Below, piece after piece: positions 36,552 to 45,730 of a DNA stretch of 64,000 nt. The stretch is taken from contig NZ_VFNX01000001.1 of NCBI RefSeq assembly GCF_006715785.1, forward strand, positions 434,001 through 498,000. The letters run 5' to 3'. The DNA is from Streptomyces puniciscabiei (GTDB lineage Bacteria; Actinomycetota; Actinomycetes; Streptomycetales; Streptomycetaceae). The translations under genes and the position numbers were made by a program. The notes under the pieces were generated by a model that was not told the DNA's origin, searched no databases, and worked only from the letters and a program-made list of their open reading frames with translations. How positions within the stretch are numbered: position 1 is the first letter of the stretch; each line of letters starts with the position of its first letter.

Positions 36552-37799
36552 ATGAGGGTCGTCATCTGTGGGGCCGGGATCGCGGGACTCGCGCTGGCCG
36601 GCCGGCTGCACAACGTGCTCGGCTGGGATGTCGTCGTCCTGGAGAAGGAGCCGCGGCCACGCACCGACGGTTACATGATCGACTTCTTCGGGACCGGATA
36701 CGACGCGGCCGAGGCCATGGGCATGCTGCCCTCCCTGGAGGAACTGAGCTATCAGGTTTCCGAGGCGGCCCTCGTGGACGAGAACGGCGAGTGCCGGGTC
36801 GGGCTCCGCTACGACCGCTTCGCCCGCTTCCTGAACGGGCGCCTGCTGAGCATCATGCGGCCCGACCTCGAACTCGCCCTGCGGGAGCGGCTGTCCCTCG
36901 CGGTGCGTCTGCGCTTCGGCGTGGGGCCCGCCCACGTCGATGTCCGGCCGGACGGAGTGCGCGTCACCCTCACCGACGGCGACAGCATCGACGCCGACCT
37001 GCTCGTCGGCGCCGACGGCATCCACTCCACCGTGCGCGCACTGGTCTTCGGCGAGGAGGCGCGGTACGTCCACCATCTCGGCTACCACACCGCCGCGTTC
37101 ACGTTCAACGACCCCGAGACGCACGCGGAAGTCGGCGACCGGTTCTGCCTCACCGACACTGTCGGCCGGCAGATGGGGCTGTACGCGCTGCGCGACGGCA
37201 CGGTCGCCGTGTTCGCCGTGCACCGCGCCACGGACGCCCCTCGCCCCAGGGACGCGCAGGCGGCGTTGCGCCACGAGTACGGCACGCTCGGCTGGCTCGT
37301 ACCTCGCGTCCTGGCGAACTGCCCGCCGTCTTCCCGGATTTACTACGCCCATGTCGCACAGACGACCCTCCCGGCCTGGAGCCGCGGCCGGGTCGTCCTG
37401 GTCGGAGATGCCTGCCAGGCAGTCTCCCTCCTCGCCGCACAAGGCGCCTCCCTGGCGATCGGCGCCGCATACGTCCTGGCCGACCAACTCGCCCGCACCT
37501 CCCACATCGAGGACGCACTGCACGGCTACGAACGGCTCTGGCGGCCCGTCATCACGCACAAGCAGCGCGCCGCCCGGCGAGTCGCCCGCTGGTTCGTACC
37601 CGAATCACCACGACACCTGCGGATCCGCCGCGCCGCCCTGCGGCTCTCCAACCTGTCCGGCGCGCAACGCCTCGCCGGCATCTCACTCACGGGGAGGCAG
37701 GGGCCGCCCCTGCGTCGACTCGCCTCGATTCCGTCGTGGGTGACCGAGAACCGTGGCTCCGGCGCCGTCCGGGAGGGAGCAAGACCCCGCAGACCGTGA
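36552..37799 (+). CDS. FAD-dependent monooxygenase
   Basis: 415 residues from ATG 36552. FAD Rossmann motif MRVVICGAGIAGLALAGRL at the N-terminus, middle motif LLVGADGIHSTVRALVFGEE, and second FAD motif RVVLVGDACQAVSLLAAQGA. These define the PHBH-type aromatic or tetracycline-type hydroxylases, which use NAD(P)H and oxygen. The substrate is unknown. Divergent from the ClC gene, with a shared operator type; probably induced by a small toxic compound through the MarR protein. Confidence 0.93.
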   Translation: MRVVICGAGIAGLALAGRLHNVLGWDVVVLEKEPRPRTDGYMIDFFGTGYDAAEAMGMLPSLEELSYQVSEAALVDENGECRVGLRYDRFARFLNGRLLSIMRPDLELALRERLSLAVRLRFGVGPAHVDVRPDGVRVTLTDGDSIDADLLVGADGIHSTVRALVFGEEARYVHHLGYHTAAFTFNDPETHAEVGDRFCLTDTVGRQMGLYALRDGTVAVFAVHRATDAPRPRDAQAALRHEYGTLGWLVPRVLANCPPSSRIYYAHVAQTTLPAWSRGRVVLVGDACQAVSLLAAQGASLAIGAAYVLADQLARTSHIEDALHGYERLWRPVITHKQRAARRVARWFVPESPRHLRIRRAALRLSNLSGAQRLAGISLTGRQGPPLRRLASIPSWVTENRGSGAVREGARPRRP

Positions 37800-37843
37800 A
37801 CACGTTCGGGGTGTCGCCGGCCACGCGCCCCGGAAAGGTCCCG

Positions 37844-37972
37844 ATGTCCACCAGCCCGAGCACCATGACCGCCCGCCTACGCAGAGCCGTCGAAGCCGCC
37901 CACTGGCGGTCACTGGCCGGACTGCTGCATCCGGACGTGGCCGCGTTCGTCTTGTCGGTCGGCGCTGAGTAA
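37844..37972 (+). pseudogene. Fragment of a small NTF2/polyketide-cyclase-like protein
   Basis: 42 codons: MSTSPSTMTARLRRAVEAAH, WRSLAGLLHPDVAAFVLSVG. The first 33 residues resemble the N-terminus of NTF2-like proteins from Streptomyces (RLRRAVEAA.WRSLAGLLHPDV); the last ten do not. It runs into the remains of an MFS gene. Confidence 0.45.
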
Positions 37973-37986
37973 TTCCGTGCAGGCCC

Positions 37987-38890
37987 CTGCTCACCGTGGC
38001 CTCGCTGGAATTCCTCAACGGCGTGCTCGCCGCCTTCACCACCCCGGCGCTGCGCGGCGTGGTGCCTCAGCTGGTCGGCCGGGACCAGCTGAGGCAGGCG
38101 TACGCCACGGTGGGCTCGGTCCGCAACGCGACGAAGATCCTCGGGCCGAACCTCGCAGGCGTCATCGTCGTCACCACGGGCAGCGGCATAGCCCTCGCCT
38201 TCGACGCCCTGACCTATCTCCTCGCGGCGGTATGCCCGGCCCGCCTCCCCCTCACCGGCACACCGCCCAAGCCGCGCTCGGTCACTCTGTGGTCCGACAT
38301 CCGCGACGGCTGGAGCGAGTTCCGGCGCATTCGATGGGTGTGGATCGGCACCGCGTCCTTCTGCGTGATCAACCTCGTCCAGACCGGAACCTGGCAGATC
38401 CTGGGCCCCACCCTCACCAAACAGCTCAGCGGCGAGACGACATGGGGATTCATGCTCAGCGCCCGCGGTATCGGACTGCTGGCGGCCAGCGCGCTGCTCT
38501 ACCGCCTTACGATCACCCACCTGTTGCGCCTCGGGCAGCTGGCCAGCGCGCTCACCGCGCTGCCTCTGCTCGCCCTCGGCACCCGGATGGACACCCCCTG
38601 GCTGATCATCAGCCGCCCTGATCTCCGGTCTCGGCATGTCCATCACCGGCATCGCCTGGGAGACGTCCCTCCATGAACACGTCCCCCAACACGTGCTCTC
38701 CCGCGTCGCGTCCTACAACGACCTGCTCTCCTGCCTCACCATCCCCATGGGCCAAGTCAGCGTCGCACCCCTCACCCACGCCGTGGGTGGCTACCACCTC
38801 GCCGCCATCACAGCCGTGACCCCGCTGGCCTCCACCACCGTGCGCCGACTACGCGCGCACGGACATACACAGACCAACACGACGTCCCAG
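37987..38890 (+). pseudogene. MFS transporter lacking its N-terminus, frameshifted
   Basis: The sequence starts inside a membrane domain (LLTVASLEFLNGVLAAFTTP) and continues LVGRDQLRQAYATVGSVRNA, LGPNLAGVIVVTTGSGIALA, TWQILGPTLTKQLSGETTWG, the second half of an enterobactin-exporter-type MFS protein. Near 38622 a base appears lost, and the rest (MSITGIAWETSLHEHVPQHV, LSRVASYNDLLSCLTIPMGQ) is in another frame. The first four or five helices are missing, so it is non-functional. Confidence 0.85.
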
Positions 38891-39014
38891 CCTGCTCGGG
38901 ATCTTCGAATCGGAAAGCGGAGTGCGGGCCTCCGTAGGCCCGGCCCTGGCAACCACCTCACGCGCGGCACACACATGGCTTCGAGAGCGCGACGAGCGTG
39001 TTCAGGATCTCCGC

Positions 39015-39101
39015 GTGAACGACGAGCTGAACACCCTCGTCACCGGTCTGTACGTGAAGATCGACGGCCAGATGAGCCCCAGGGCACCCGCCGCAATTTA
39101 A
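39015..39101 (+). mobile_element. Transposase N-terminal scrap
   Basis: 28 codons from GTG 39015, VNDELNTLVTGLYVKIDGQM, resemble the start of a DDE transposase family common in Streptomyces (MNDELDTLLTALYVKIDD). Nothing further remains. Low confidence. Confidence 0.4.
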
Positions 39102-39163
39102 GGAAGGGTGACCGATAGGGGTGAACCGCACGAGGGCGCGTTCCTGCCGGAGCTATGTGATCT

Positions 39164-39370
39164 GTGCGGGGAGGAGATCTCAGAGCTGTGGCAGGCAAGA
39201 TCGGCCGTGCGATCGAGACTCACCGTGGAAGGATCAGCCCGGAGGAGCTGGCCGAGGAGACCAGGCTCACCCAGGCGCAGATCGAGCTTGGGATGTGGTG
39301 GCAGGAGCTGGACGCCCAGCGCTGGCACCAGCGGTTCGGGAAGTATGACGGCCCGGAGTCCGCTGGGTGA
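39164..39370 (+). CDS. Small hypothetical protein
   Basis: 68 residues: VAGKIGRAIETHRGRISPEE, LAEETRLTQAQIELGMWWQE, LDAQRWHQRFGKYDGPESAG. The central helices could form a small helix-turn-helix (PEELAEETRLTQAQIELGMW). It may be a remnant of a larger protein, as it sits among scraps. From 39371 to 39823 I see no supported gene. Confidence 0.4.
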   Translation: MRGGDLRAVAGKIGRAIETHRGRISPEELAEETRLTQAQIELGMWWQELDAQRWHQRFGKYDGPESAG

Positions 39371-39823
39371 TCACCAAGAGACTTCACCAGCCGCGACACC
39401 ACCTTCATGACCTGGAATGTGCTGCCTTCGGTCCGGGTACTGAAGGATCTTGGTGGCATCCCCGGCTAGGGGAACCAGCGCACCGCCCGGGACGCCGGTC
39501 GCCGGCGCGACCACGAGAACCCCGAACACGGATAGGAGCTCAGCGGCAGGGGCAGCCGCTCGCAGCGCGGCGGCGGGGAGACCCGACGTACACCGACCGG
39601 ACGCCGAGCGCGGCACCAGCTCGTGCCACTCGGTCGGAGCAACCGTCGGCAACCGGCACGTGCGATCCACCGGTCGTGCTGATTGGCTGGAGGGGAATCC
39701 GCTGTTCAGGGAGGCTGGGATCCATGTCACCCGTCAGGCACCTGGAGAGACCTGCGGCGCGGGCGACTGCTCACGTCGTCCCGGCCGGGCGGCGCTCGGC
39801 CCGAGGTGGACGGGCTGCGACGC

Positions 39824-41647
39824 ATGAGTGCGCGACCGATCGGTGACCACGCCCTGCTGTCCGACTGCCGCACGGCCGCGCTGGTGACCTCCGACGGCTC
39901 GGTGGACTGGCTGTGCGTGCCCCGGTTCGACAGCCCGGCGATCTTCGCCCGGCTCCTCGACGAGGACGCCGGCCACTGGTCCATCCGCCCTGTCACCGGC
40001 CCGGTCGACATCAGCCGCCGTTACGTGGAGGACACCCTCGTTCTGGAGACGGTCTTCCGCACGACCGGGGGCACGGCGGTCCTGCGGGATGCCCTTGCCC
40101 TGGGACGGCGCGAACGCGGGCACGCGCTCGGCACCGCTTCCCCCGGAATGCTGCTGCGGCAGATCACCTGCACCGAAGGGCGGGTGGACATCGAGATCGC
40201 CTACGCGCCGCGCCCGGAGTTCGGACTCGTCCACCCACTCCTCTCAGCCGTGCCGGGTGGGCTCGCGGCGTACGGGGGCGCCCATTTTCTGCTGCTGTCG
40301 AGCCCCGTCGACCTGCGGCTGAGCGGCTCCACGGCCCACGGCCGAATCCCGCTCAGGGCGGGGCACCGCCTCGGATTCGCCCTGCACGTCGGGACGGCGT
40401 GGGAGAGGGAGTCGGCGGCCTGGCGGACGGGACGGATCCGGCGTCGCATGTCCGACACCGTCGAAGGCTGGCGCTCGTGGTCGACGCTCCACCGCGGCTA
40501 CGTCGGCCCCTGGCAGGACGAAGTGAGCCACAGCGGACGCGTGCTGCGAGCCCTGACCTTCGCACCCACCGGGGCCATCGTCGCCGCGGCCACCACCTCT
40601 CTGCCCGAGAAGACGGGCGGAAGGCGCAACTGGGACAACCGCTACACATGGGTTCGCGACGCCAGCTTTACCATTCAGGCACTTGCCACGGCCGCCTGCG
40701 AGAAGGAGAAGAACCGGTTCTTCGGCTTCCTCGCCCGGGCCGCGGCAAGCCAACTCGACCGCGGCGCCGACCTGCAGATCATGTACGGCATCGGCGGAGA
40801 ACGTGATCTGAGCGAGCGGCCCCTGCCTCACCTGACCGGCTGGCGCAACAGCAAGCCCGTTCGGATCGGCAACGACGCCTGGCGCCAACGCCAACTCGAC
40901 GTCTACGGCGAACTCCTCGACGCCGCAGCCCAGACCCTTCCACCCGATGAGCCTCTCGACCCAGCCACCCGCACCTTCCTGCTCCAGGCAGCCGAGACAG
41001 CCGCCCAGCGGTGGACCCAACCGGATCAAGGAATCTGGGAAAGACGCGGACCCAGCAGACACTTCCTCCACTCGAAACTGATGTGCTGGGTCGCCCTGGA
41101 CCGCGCCATCAGCATGGCCCCTGCCCTCCAGGCCGACGAACGCCTGCCCCACTGGCAGCACGAGCGCGACCAGATCCGCCAAGCCATCGAACAACGCGGC
41201 TGGAACCCCTACCTGGGCGCCTTCACCCAGGCATTCGACACTGACGACCTCGACGCCTCCGCACTGATGCTCCCCATCGTCGGCTTCCTGCCACCACACG
41301 ACCCCCGCATCCAGTCCACCGTGCAGGCCGTCGCCACCCAACTGACCGACCACAACGGCCTGGTCCGCCGCTACCTCACCGACGAACTACAGGAAGCGGA
41401 AGGCACCTTCCTGCTGTGCACCTTCTGGCTTGCCCAAGCCCTCGCCCTCACCGGCCACACCACCCGTGCACGACACGCCTTCCAAACCGCCCTCGCACAC
41501 GCCAACGACCTCGGCCTGCTGGCCGAGGAGACCGACTCCACCACAGCAGAGGCCCTCGGCAACTTCCCCCAAGCGTTCAGCCACATCGGACTCATCAACG
41601 CCGCTCGCGCCATCCGCGATGCCGAGCGACAAGACACCCACGCCTAG
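39824..41647 (+). CDS. Glycoside hydrolase family 15 (trehalase/glucoamylase type)
   Basis: 607 residues from ATG 39824 (MSARPIGDHALLSDCRTAAL). The N-terminal beta-sandwich has VTSDGSVDWLCVPRFDSPAI. The (alpha/alpha)6 catalytic domain from about 255 has RRNWDNRYTWVRDASFTIQA; a likely acid glutamate is in DQGIWERRGPSRHFLHSKLM, and the second in TTAEALGNFPQAFSHIGLIN. Actinobacterial members are often trehalases or alpha-glucosidases; substrate unproven. No signal peptide, so cytoplasmic. The TAG stop lies inside the target duplication of a MITE. Confidence 0.92.
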   Translation: MSARPIGDHALLSDCRTAALVTSDGSVDWLCVPRFDSPAIFARLLDEDAGHWSIRPVTGPVDISRRYVEDTLVLETVFRTTGGTAVLRDALALGRRERGHALGTASPGMLLRQITCTEGRVDIEIAYAPRPEFGLVHPLLSAVPGGLAAYGGAHFLLLSSPVDLRLSGSTAHGRIPLRAGHRLGFALHVGTAWERESAAWRTGRIRRRMSDTVEGWRSWSTLHRGYVGPWQDEVSHSGRVLRALTFAPTGAIVAAATTSLPEKTGGRRNWDNRYTWVRDASFTIQALATAACEKEKNRFFGFLARAAASQLDRGADLQIMYGIGGERDLSERPLPHLTGWRNSKPVRIGNDAWRQRQLDVYGELLDAAAQTLPPDEPLDPATRTFLLQAAETAAQRWTQPDQGIWERRGPSRHFLHSKLMCWVALDRAISMAPALQADERLPHWQHERDQIRQAIEQRGWNPYLGAFTQAFDTDDLDASALMLPIVGFLPPHDPRIQSTVQAVATQLTDHNGLVRRYLTDELQEAEGTFLLCTFWLAQALALTGHTTRARHAFQTALAHANDLGLLAEETDSTTAEALGNFPQAFSHIGLINAARAIRDAERQDTHA

Positions 41648-41818
41648 GTCCTGTCGTCAAACTCCCGTCGTCGCCCGGAGGGCGGCCCTGCGGCGTCAGG
41701 TGCGTGCTCTCGGCGTGCCGGGTGCTGACCCTCGTACTGGATGTACTTGGGTCTGCGCCCGGTGCGGCGAGAGTGCGTGCATGGCGTCGCGGGGCAGACG
41801 GGAGTTTGACGACAGGGC
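41648..41818. mobile_element. MITE with 22-bp terminal inverted repeats
   Basis: The 22-base ends 41648-41669 and 41797-41818 are inverted copies with one mismatch; the shared core is CCTGTCGTCAAACTCCCGTC. The 171-bp element has no ORF and is flanked by a CTAG direct duplication (41644-41647, 41819-41822), consistent with the YTAR target of IS5-type elements. An IS5-type transposase fragment lies just beyond at 41890. Confidence 0.8.
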
Positions 41819-41889
41819 CTAGGAGCTGTTGTCGACAGGGCGGCCCGTGGCCAGTGATCGCTCGAAGTCGCGTCAGCCACATGCTGAGG

Positions 41890-41985
41890 TGGCCAGGTGG
41901 CTTTGCCGGCCCGGCAGAGGATGCCCGCGTGGGTCAAGGCGCCGATGATGCCGTGGGTTCGGGCGGCCTTGATGTCGTGAACTGC
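41890..41985 (-). mobile_element. IS5-family transposase C-terminal fragment
   Basis: VHDIKAARTHGIIGALTHAG then ILCRAGKATW resembles the IS5 transposase segment around the last catalytic region (H..K.ARTHGIIDALT.AG). It is truncated at both ends. The end of the neighbouring glycosyltransferase gene runs into it in a different frame. Confidence 0.65.
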
Positions 41986-43460
41986 GCCGGGCCGGGCAGC
42001 TGAGGCCCGGCGCAACTCAGCGGGGGCTGCGTCGGCTTCATGCCTCTCAGGCAGGCACCCAGTGCGACAGTGAGAGCGGCAGCGCCATAGGCCCATGCCT
42101 GCAGGGGGAAGCCGGGCCACAGTCGCCCTGCGAGGTAGAGGACTGTGCCGGCCACGGTGACGGCGAGCCACTCCCAGCGGCCGTCCAGAGCTGCGAGGGC
42201 GATGACGAGCATGGAGTACCAGGGGTAGTTGGGCGAGAACAGCAGCAGGGCCGTGCCGGTCAGCAGTAGGGCACCGCTCCAGGGGCGTGTCGGGTCGCCG
42301 CGCCACCATACGAACAGGGCCGTCAGGGCGAGCAGGACAACAGCGGCGATTCCGGCGGCCGAGTCCGGCAGGATCAGCCGTAGCAAGGCGAAGCGGCGTA
42401 CGTCGCCGGGTTCGTAGCCCTCTTCGTTCAGGTAGCCGGGGAGATAGCCGAGGACGCTGGTGCCGGAGGCCAGGACGTAGGGCAGGTAGGCGATCGCGAC
42501 CGCGCCGACGGCACCCGCCGTCACGCTCCCGATGCGTCGTGCGCTGCGCTGTCCGGACAGGGCGCCGGGCAGCGCCAGTACGGGCAGCAGTTTGACCGCG
42601 ATGGCCGCGCCGAGCAGGGCGCCGCGACGCGCCCCGGCGGTGGCGGTGCCGAGTGCCAGCACGGTGAGCAGGACGCCGAGGGCGTCGACGTGGGCGTTGT
42701 TGACGGCTTCGAAGGGGACGGCTGGGCACCAACCCCACAGTGCGGCGCGGGCAGGGGCCCGTTGCGGGTCGCCGCGTCGCCGCAGGACGGCGAGCAGGGT
42801 GACGGTGGTGCCGAATGCCAGTGCTGCTCCCCCCACTTGGAGCGGTTTGTGACGAGTACCCGGTGGCGAAAGGGCGTGAACGGCGAGGAACCAGCCCTCC
42901 GCGACGGGCGGGTAGATCGTCGGCACGGTGGGCCGGTTGATGCGGACGCACGCGCCGCTGTCGGTGCGCCTCAGTCCCCAGCCGTCGCAGGCTCCGCTGG
43001 TGGGAAAGAGCCACTCGTCCCGCAGACGAGCGAGTTGGGGGGCGGCCGGCGGGTGGGCGTAGGGGGAGATACCGGCCGCCTGCACGCGGCCGTCCCAGGC
43101 GTAGCGGTACATGTCGTCGCTGGTGCGGGGCGGTGCCGCCAGGCCGGACAGTGCGACGGCGGCGGAGCCCGCGAGCACCAGGAAGGTCGCGGCGCGAGCG
43201 GGGAGTTTACGCACGGTCCAGACCCCGGCGGCGAACAGTGCCCAGGAGATGGCGTATCCCACGAGCAGGCGGCCCGGGTCGCTCTGGTTGTCGCCGGCGT
43301 GGAGGGTGCCGATGACAACGGCGCTGAGTGCGACGAGCACCGCCACGACCAGGGTGGTACGCGTACGACCGGCGTGGCGGATCACCGGCTCTGTGGGGTG
43401 GTCGGGCAACGGCTCGGCGGGCCGGGGCACCGACCGACGCGTGGGGGCGCTGCCTGTCAT
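41934..43460 (-). CDS. Polytopic mannosyltransferase-like (GT87/DUF2029-type) protein
   Basis: 508 residues from ATG 43460, with about ten membrane helices. The luminal loop DDMYRYAWDGRVQAAGISPY has the DD..RY.WDG signature of polyprenyl-phosphate-dependent GT-C enzymes, followed by RPTVPTIYPPVAEGWFLAVH and FSPNYPWYSMLVIALAAL. It probably moves a sugar from a lipid donor to an envelope acceptor. ATG 43460 overlaps the methyltransferase stop. The last 15 or so residues are read from IS5 debris, so the native C-terminus is lost. Confidence 0.88.
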   Translation of the reverse strand: MTGSAPTRRSVPRPAEPLPDHPTEPVIRHAGRTRTTLVVAVLVALSAVVIGTLHAGDNQSDPGRLLVGYAISWALFAAGVWTVRKLPARAATFLVLAGSAAVALSGLAAPPRTSDDMYRYAWDGRVQAAGISPYAHPPAAPQLARLRDEWLFPTSGACDGWGLRRTDSGACVRINRPTVPTIYPPVAEGWFLAVHALSPPGTRHKPLQVGGAALAFGTTVTLLAVLRRRGDPQRAPARAALWGWCPAVPFEAVNNAHVDALGVLLTVLALGTATAGARRGALLGAAIAVKLLPVLALPGALSGQRSARRIGSVTAGAVGAVAIAYLPYVLASGTSVLGYLPGYLNEEGYEPGDVRRFALLRLILPDSAAGIAAVVLLALTALFVWWRGDPTRPWSGALLLTGTALLLFSPNYPWYSMLVIALAALDGRWEWLAVTVAGTVLYLAGRLWPGFPLQAWAYGAAALTVALGACLRGMKPTQPPLSCAGPQLPGPAQFTTSRPPEPTASSAP

Positions 43461-44326
43461 GAGTGGTGGGGCCTTTCGGTCATCGAGGGCTGCGTGTCGG
43501 GGTGACTCGCGCGTCGGCGGCGTAGTTCCACGAACGGGCGTCCCACGGCCGTCCACCTACCGGTCAGGATCCAGCCGGCGGAGTCTGCGGCGTTCAGGAG
43601 CGCGGTGGTGCCGAGCCTGGCCCAGGGGAAGGCCCTGCCGTGGTGACCGTGGGCGTCCTCGACGCGCACGGTGAGGCGCTGGTCCACGTCCTGCGGGGCG
43701 GCTTCGGCCAGCAGGAGCCCGCCGGGGGCGATGAGTTCGCGCATGCGGCGGAGCAGGGCGACGGGATCGCCGCCGATGCCGATGTTGCCGTCCATCAGCA
43801 GCACGGTGCCCCAGCGACCTTCGCCCGGGAGGCGGTCGAAGGCCGAGCGCTGGATGGCGGCGCCACCACTGCGCCGGGTGCGCTTCACGGCGTCCCGGCT
43901 GAGGTCCACGCCCAGCGCCGGTACGCCGCGGGCGGCCAGTGCGGCCACCATGCGTCCCGGCCCGCATCCCACGTCCAGGACGGAGCCCGTACATCGGCGC
44001 AGCACGCTCGTGTCCGCCGCGTCGGGAGGTGCACACCAGCGCTCCACGTCCAGCGGCAGCACGTGCTCCTCGCCGAAGCCGTCGGGGTGATCAGGGTGTG
44101 ACAGACGGCGCAGGAACAGCGGGCCGCGTCCGGTGCGCAGGGCGTGGGCATAGGGATCGTCGATCCACGGGGTGCCCGGTTCCACGGGCACGGCGGGGCG
44201 GACGGGGAGCGTCGGCATGCGCTTCCTGGCCCTGACCACCGTCGGGTTCTCCGCCCGGGGCTCCGCCACGGCCGGTTCCGGCCGCTCGGCCACGGCGGAG
44301 TCGATGCCGACCGCCGTCCCGCTCAT
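43457..44326 (-). CDS. Class I SAM-dependent methyltransferase
   Basis: 289 residues. A disordered N-terminus (1-50) precedes WIDDPYAHALRTGRGPLFLR, motif I SVLDVGCGPGRMVAALAARG and LLMDGNIGIGGDPVALLRRM, shared almost word for word with the protein at 32479. It overlaps genes on both sides by four bases (DUF2064 upstream, GT-C downstream), so it is part of one translational unit. The acceptor may be a small glycoconjugate. Confidence 0.9.
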   Translation of the reverse strand: MSGTAVGIDSAVAERPEPAVAEPRAENPTVVRARKRMPTLPVRPAVPVEPGTPWIDDPYAHALRTGRGPLFLRRLSHPDHPDGFGEEHVLPLDVERWCAPPDAADTSVLRRCTGSVLDVGCGPGRMVAALAARGVPALGVDLSRDAVKRTRRSGGAAIQRSAFDRLPGEGRWGTVLLMDGNIGIGGDPVALLRRMRELIAPGGLLLAEAAPQDVDQRLTVRVEDAHGHHGRAFPWARLGTTALLNAADSAGWILTGRWTAVGRPFVELRRRRASHPDTQPSMTERPHHS

Positions 44327-44964
44327 CGGACCACCTCTGCCATTGAGTTGAGGACGGCGGCGAAGCGGGAGCCGCGTGCACAGAAGGCGGCAACCGCGGC
44401 AGCGTCGGCTGCGGTGTCCACGTCACGCAGTACCGGCAGGTCGTTCACGGCCAGTCCTGCCTCGGCCAGGCGGATGCGCTGGATCGCGCCCGTACAGTCC
44501 GTGGACATGGGCACCCCACAGACCAGGGCACCGGCCCGGGCAGGATCGGCGAGGCCGAGCGCCCAGAACCCGCCGTCCGCGGCCGGACCGAACCAGGCGT
44601 CGTGGCCGTCGTGGCCGGCGTCGGCGATCATGTCGGCGGTCAGTTGCGGGGTGTCCATGCCGACCAGCAGCGTCGGGCCGTCACAGTGGGCGAAAGCAGC
44701 GACGATCCGCTGGTCCAGGCCGCCGGGGCTCTGGGGTACGACTTCGTAGCCGGGCGGCAGCCAGGGACCAGGGGTGCCGTCGAGAGCGAGCACGCGACGG
44801 CGTGCGGGGGCCTGCAGCAGGGTGTGGAGCGTGTCGGTGAGGGCGGCCTCGGCCAGGGTGGCTGCTTCCTGAGGTGTGTACGGCGGGGTGAGCCGGGTCT
44901 TGACGCGGCCGGGCACGGGTTCCTTGGCGATCACCAGCAGGGTCACCGGGGGCAGGGCGTTCAT
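44323..44964 (-). CDS. DUF2064/TIGR04282 glycosyltransferase-like protein
   Basis: 213 residues from ATG 44964. It begins LLVIAKEPVPGRVKTRLTPP, then LLVGMDTPQLTADMIADAGH and FGPAADGGFWALGLADPARA, all typical of the family, which has a nucleotidyltransferase-like GT-A fold. Members occur beside GT2 enzymes in predicted arsenosugar-like or unknown glycoside pathways. Overlaps both neighbours by four bases. Confidence 0.9.
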   Translation of the reverse strand: MNALPPVTLLVIAKEPVPGRVKTRLTPPYTPQEAATLAEAALTDTLHTLLQAPARRRVLALDGTPGPWLPPGYEVVPQSPGGLDQRIVAAFAHCDGPTLLVGMDTPQLTADMIADAGHDGHDAWFGPAADGGFWALGLADPARAGALVCGVPMSTDCTGAIQRIRLAEAGLAVNDLPVLRDVDTAADAAAVAAFCARGSRFAAVLNSMAEVVR

Positions 44965-45686
44965 CGTCCGACTCCCCGCACGCCGGTGACGGCGGTCGTG
45001 GTGGCGGGTGTCTCGGCGAGCACGGCGCGCATGTCGTGTACCGCCTGCCAGGTGCCTCGCCAGGTGCCGGTGACCTTGGAGCGGCCGGTGCGCGGGTGGT
45101 AGGGCACCTCCGTCTCGCGCACCCGCCAGCCGGCGTCGGCGCCGCGCACCACCATCTGCAGCGGGTAGCCGGAGCGCCGATCGGTCAGGTCGAGGGCCAG
45201 CAGGGCTTCGCGGCGGACGGCGCGCATCGGGCCGAGGTCGTGCAGGCGCACCCCGGTGCGCCTGCGGATGAGCCGGGCCAGCTCCAGGTTGGCCAGGCGC
45301 GCGTGCACGGGCCACGCCTTGGGGGACGTGGGGCGCCGCCGGCCCAGCACCAGATCGGCGGTGCCGCCCAGCACGGGTGCGGCGATGTCCGGCAGTAGGG
45401 CGGGGTCGAGGGAGGCGTCGCAGTCGCAGAAGCAGACGACGTCGGCGGTGGCGGCCATCAGGCCGGCGTGGCAGGCGGCGCCGAATCCGCGTACCGGCTC
45501 GGTCACCACGTGGGCGCCGAATGCGCGGGCGATGTCCGCCGAGCCGTCGGTGGAGCCGTTGTCGACCACGATGGCGCGCCATCCGGGCGGGATCCGGTCG
45601 AGCACCCACGGCAGGGCCTGGGCCTCGTCCAGACAGGGCAGCACCACATCGACCCGGGCAGGAGAAGAGGGGGAAGTCGAGATCAC
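44961..45686 (-). CDS. Family 2 glycosyltransferase
   Basis: 241 residues from GTG 45686. The GT-A fold begins VDVVLPCLDEAQALPWVLDR, then AIVVDNGSTDGSADIARAFG. The metal site reads CFCDCDASLDP, a DxD variant; the acceptor region has RTGVRLHDLGPMRAVRREAL. It resembles polyprenyl-phosphate sugar synthases without the membrane tail. First gene of the four-gene operon, divergent from the two-component system, with a pair of direct repeats in between. Confidence 0.9.
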   Translation of the reverse strand: MISTSPSSPARVDVVLPCLDEAQALPWVLDRIPPGWRAIVVDNGSTDGSADIARAFGAHVVTEPVRGFGAACHAGLMAATADVVCFCDCDASLDPALLPDIAAPVLGGTADLVLGRRRPTSPKAWPVHARLANLELARLIRRRTGVRLHDLGPMRAVRREALLALDLTDRRSGYPLQMVVRGADAGWRVRETEVPYHPRTGRSKVTGTWRGTWQAVHDMRAVLAETPATTTAVTGVRGVGR

Positions 45687-45730
45687 CCCACTCACCCTAC
45701 GAACGCAAAAGGGACGTAAGGGACTTGGCG

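Noticed and set aside
35471..37972. 833-codon open frame antisense to ClC and across the monooxygenase
   Set aside because: It lies opposite or out of frame with two clear genes, has biased composition and no motifs; only its last 42 codons may be a real fragment.
39371..39823. 119-codon minus-strand frame (LLSVFGVLVVAPATGVPGGA region)
   Set aside because: Partly hydrophobic, but no family or start signal could be recognised.
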